A DNA stretch of 64,000 nucleotides from Rhizobium sp. Q54 (GTDB lineage Bacteria; Pseudomonadota; Alphaproteobacteria; Rhizobiales; Xanthobacteraceae). The translations under genes were made by a program, and so were the position numbers. The notes under the pieces are model-generated. The model had not been told where the DNA came from. It made no database searches and worked only from the letters and a program-made list of their open reading frames with translations. The stretch is from contig CAMAUC010000001.1 in the NCBI GenBank assembly GCA_945861265.1, forward strand, positions 62,001 to 126,000. Direction: 5' to 3'. How positions within the stretch are numbered: position 1 is the stretch's first letter; each line of letters opens with the position of its first letter. Positions 62,728-64,000 of this stretch are shown in pieces.

Positions 62728-64000
62728 ATGAAAACGGTTTCTCCCTCCTCCGCCGCCCGCATGACCCGGCGCAAGGCCCTGCTGACCGGCGGCACTGCGC
62801 TCGCCGCCGCCATCGCCCTGCCGCATATGAGTCTGGCGCAGACGCCAAAGCGCGGCGGCACGCTGCGCGTCAGCAATGGCGGCGATCCGCCGGATTTCGA
62901 TCTGCATCAGGCGGTGACCTATCTCACCCAGTTCATCGGCGCGCCCTGCTACTCGACGCTGCTGCGCATCGATCCGAAGGACTACAACAAGCTGCTGCCC
63001 GATCTCGCCGAAAGCTACGAGGTCTCCGCCGACTCCAAGGTGGTGACGTTCAAGATGCGCGCCGGCGTCACTTTCCACAACGGCATGACGCTGACAGCCG
63101 AGGACGTCGTCTACAGCCTGGAGCGCATCCGCAAGCCGCCCGCGGGCATCGTCAGCGTGCGCAAGGGCATGCTCGGCAATGTCGCCAGCATCACCGCCGC
63201 CGATGACCGCACCGTTGTCATCCGGCTCACCGAACCGCAGGCGGATTTTCCATCGCTCGTCAGTAATCCCTTCAACGTGATCTATCCGAAGAAGGTGGTC
63301 GAGCCGCTCGACACACAAGGCCAGGGCATGAAGCGGCAGATCGTCGGCACCGGCCCGTTCCGTCTCATCCAGGCCGTGGATGGGCAGATCTACGAGCTTG
63401 AGCGCTTTGACAAATATTTCGGCGCCCCCGCCTATCTCGACAAGATCCAGTTCTTCCCGATAAAGGGCGAGATCGAGCGCGGCGTGGCGTTGCAGGGCGG
63501 GCGCATCGATGCCTGCTTTTTCTTCCCCAATGAATCGGTCCTCGCCAATCTGCGCAAGCAGCCGAACCTTACGGAGTTGCGCCGGCCGACGCCGACATCG
63601 ATCAACCTGATTCCCAATATCAAGGTGAAGCCATTCGACGACATCAGGGTCCGCCAGGCGCTATCGCTGGCGATCGACCGCGACGCCTTCATCAAGACCG
63701 TCGGTCCGCTGGCCGGCGCCTCCTACCACAGCGTCGGACTGATGCCTCCGGGAAGCCCCTATGCGCTCACCACGGAAGAGATCACGCAGTTCGGCGGCTA
63801 CGACACCTTGCCGGGTGTCGGCGGCAATGTCGCGGCCAACCGCGCTAAGGCTATGGCGCTGCTGGAAGAGGCCGGCGTGCCGAAGGGCTTCAAGATCGTC
63901 ATGCCCGCCCGCGGCGACGTCCCGGCCTTCCGTGATGCCTCGATCAACGTCGCAGCACAGCTCAAGACCATCGGCCTCGACGTGACCGTCGATATCCGCG
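62728..64000 (+). CDS. Peptide-type ABC substrate-binding protein (second copy), cut by window end
   Basis: This gene runs off the right edge; 424 codons are visible, and it is missing from the ORF track because no stop is reached. The start MKTVSPSSAARMTRRKALLT has AAAGGA eight bases upstream; an ATG two codons earlier is less well spaced. A twin-arginine-like leader ends near MSLAQ. From TPKRGGTLR onward it is very similar to the product of 46921-48564, with most residues identical by eye (not computed). It probably binds a related ligand and may use the same permeases. Confidence 0.93.
   Translation, partial: MKTVSPSSAARMTRRKALLTGGTALAAAIALPHMSLAQTPKRGGTLRVSNGGDPPDFDLHQAVTYLTQFIGAPCYSTLLRIDPKDYNKLLPDLAESYEVSADSKVVTFKMRAGVTFHNGMTLTAEDVVYSLERIRKPPAGIVSVRKGMLGNVASITAADDRTVVIRLTEPQADFPSLVSNPFNVIYPKKVVEPLDTQGQGMKRQIVGTGPFRLIQAVDGQIYELERFDKYFGAPAYLDKIQFFPIKGEIERGVALQGGRIDACFFFPNESVLANLRKQPNLTELRRPTPTSINLIPNIKVKPFDDIRVRQALSLAIDRDAFIKTVGPLAGASYHSVGLMPPGSPYALTTEEITQFGGYDTLPGVGGNVAANRAKAMALLEEAGVPKGFKIVMPARGDVPAFRDASINVAAQLKTIGLDVTVDIR

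Overview
The window is GC-rich DNA from an alphaproteobacterium, most likely a member of the Rhizobiales (Hyphomicrobiales) close to Bradyrhizobium, Rhodopseudomonas or Pseudolabrys. This rests on the protein families present and on three kinds of palindromic intergenic repeat that I recognise as typical of that group (152-213, 940-984, 5926-6027). There are no rRNA or tRNA genes, no CRISPR array and no prophage. About 58 protein genes are supported. The first and last are cut by the window edges. One transposase relic is present.

Layout. (A) 1-10.4 kb is general chromosome: MBL-fold hydrolase (partial), glutathione S-transferase, membrane histidine kinase, DUF1289 protein, membrane aspartic protease, chemotaxis receptor, TauE/SafE exporter, DUF4105 protein, DUF900 lipoprotein hydrolase and dusA. 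(B) 10.8-14.5 kb holds a family 4 glycosidase and a convergent phosphoenolpyruvate synthase whose stop codons overlap. (C) 15.0-32.7 kb is a divergent aromatic-type catabolic cluster. The minus arm carries IclR, cupin, VOC extradiol dioxygenase, an unknown protein, an SDR and an FAD monooxygenase. The plus arm carries an SsuABC-type importer, alpha/beta hydrolase, second IclR, atypical SDR, ThDP enzyme, aspartate dehydrogenase-like protein, aldehyde dehydrogenase, VanB-type reductase, a 75-residue conserved protein, a Rieske oxygenase and a Bug-type binding protein. Several GTTC/GAAC inverted sites lie between the arms.

(D) 32.7-43.8 kb starts with a dead IS transposase fragment that abuts an amidase. 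It continues as one minus-strand set: LysR, then HyuA, HyuB, a cyanuric acid amidohydrolase/barbiturase-family enzyme, an NMT1-type ABC importer and the amidase. A perfect T-N11-A dyad sits upstream of hyuA. The set looks like a pathway for uptake and stepwise hydrolysis of a cyclic amide or imide.

(E) 44.0-64 kb is a CoA-dependent catabolic island served by a peptide-type ABC transporter: two ATPases on minus; TetR, binding protein and two permeases on plus. It continues with a nitronate monooxygenase-like protein, two CaiB-type CoA-transferases, two acyl-CoA dehydrogenases, a crotonase, a tandem RidA protein, two MaoC proteins, a zinc alcohol dehydrogenase on minus, an HMG-CoA-synthase-like/DUF35 fusion, an SCP2-type thiolase and a second, closely related binding protein running off the end.

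The most interesting signal is in region E. CoA transfer, dehydrogenation and hydration are each encoded by two adjacent paralogues, one of which appears to have lost catalytic residues. The HMG-CoA-synthase-like protein has lost all three expected catalytic residues while keeping a fused DUF35 domain next to a thiolase. This recalls the hetero-oligomeric complexes of actinobacterial steroid side-chain degradation and the archaeal thiolase/HMGS/DUF35 complex. No steroid-specific gene is present, so the substrate is unknown. All functional statements come from reading the sequence; no database search was run.
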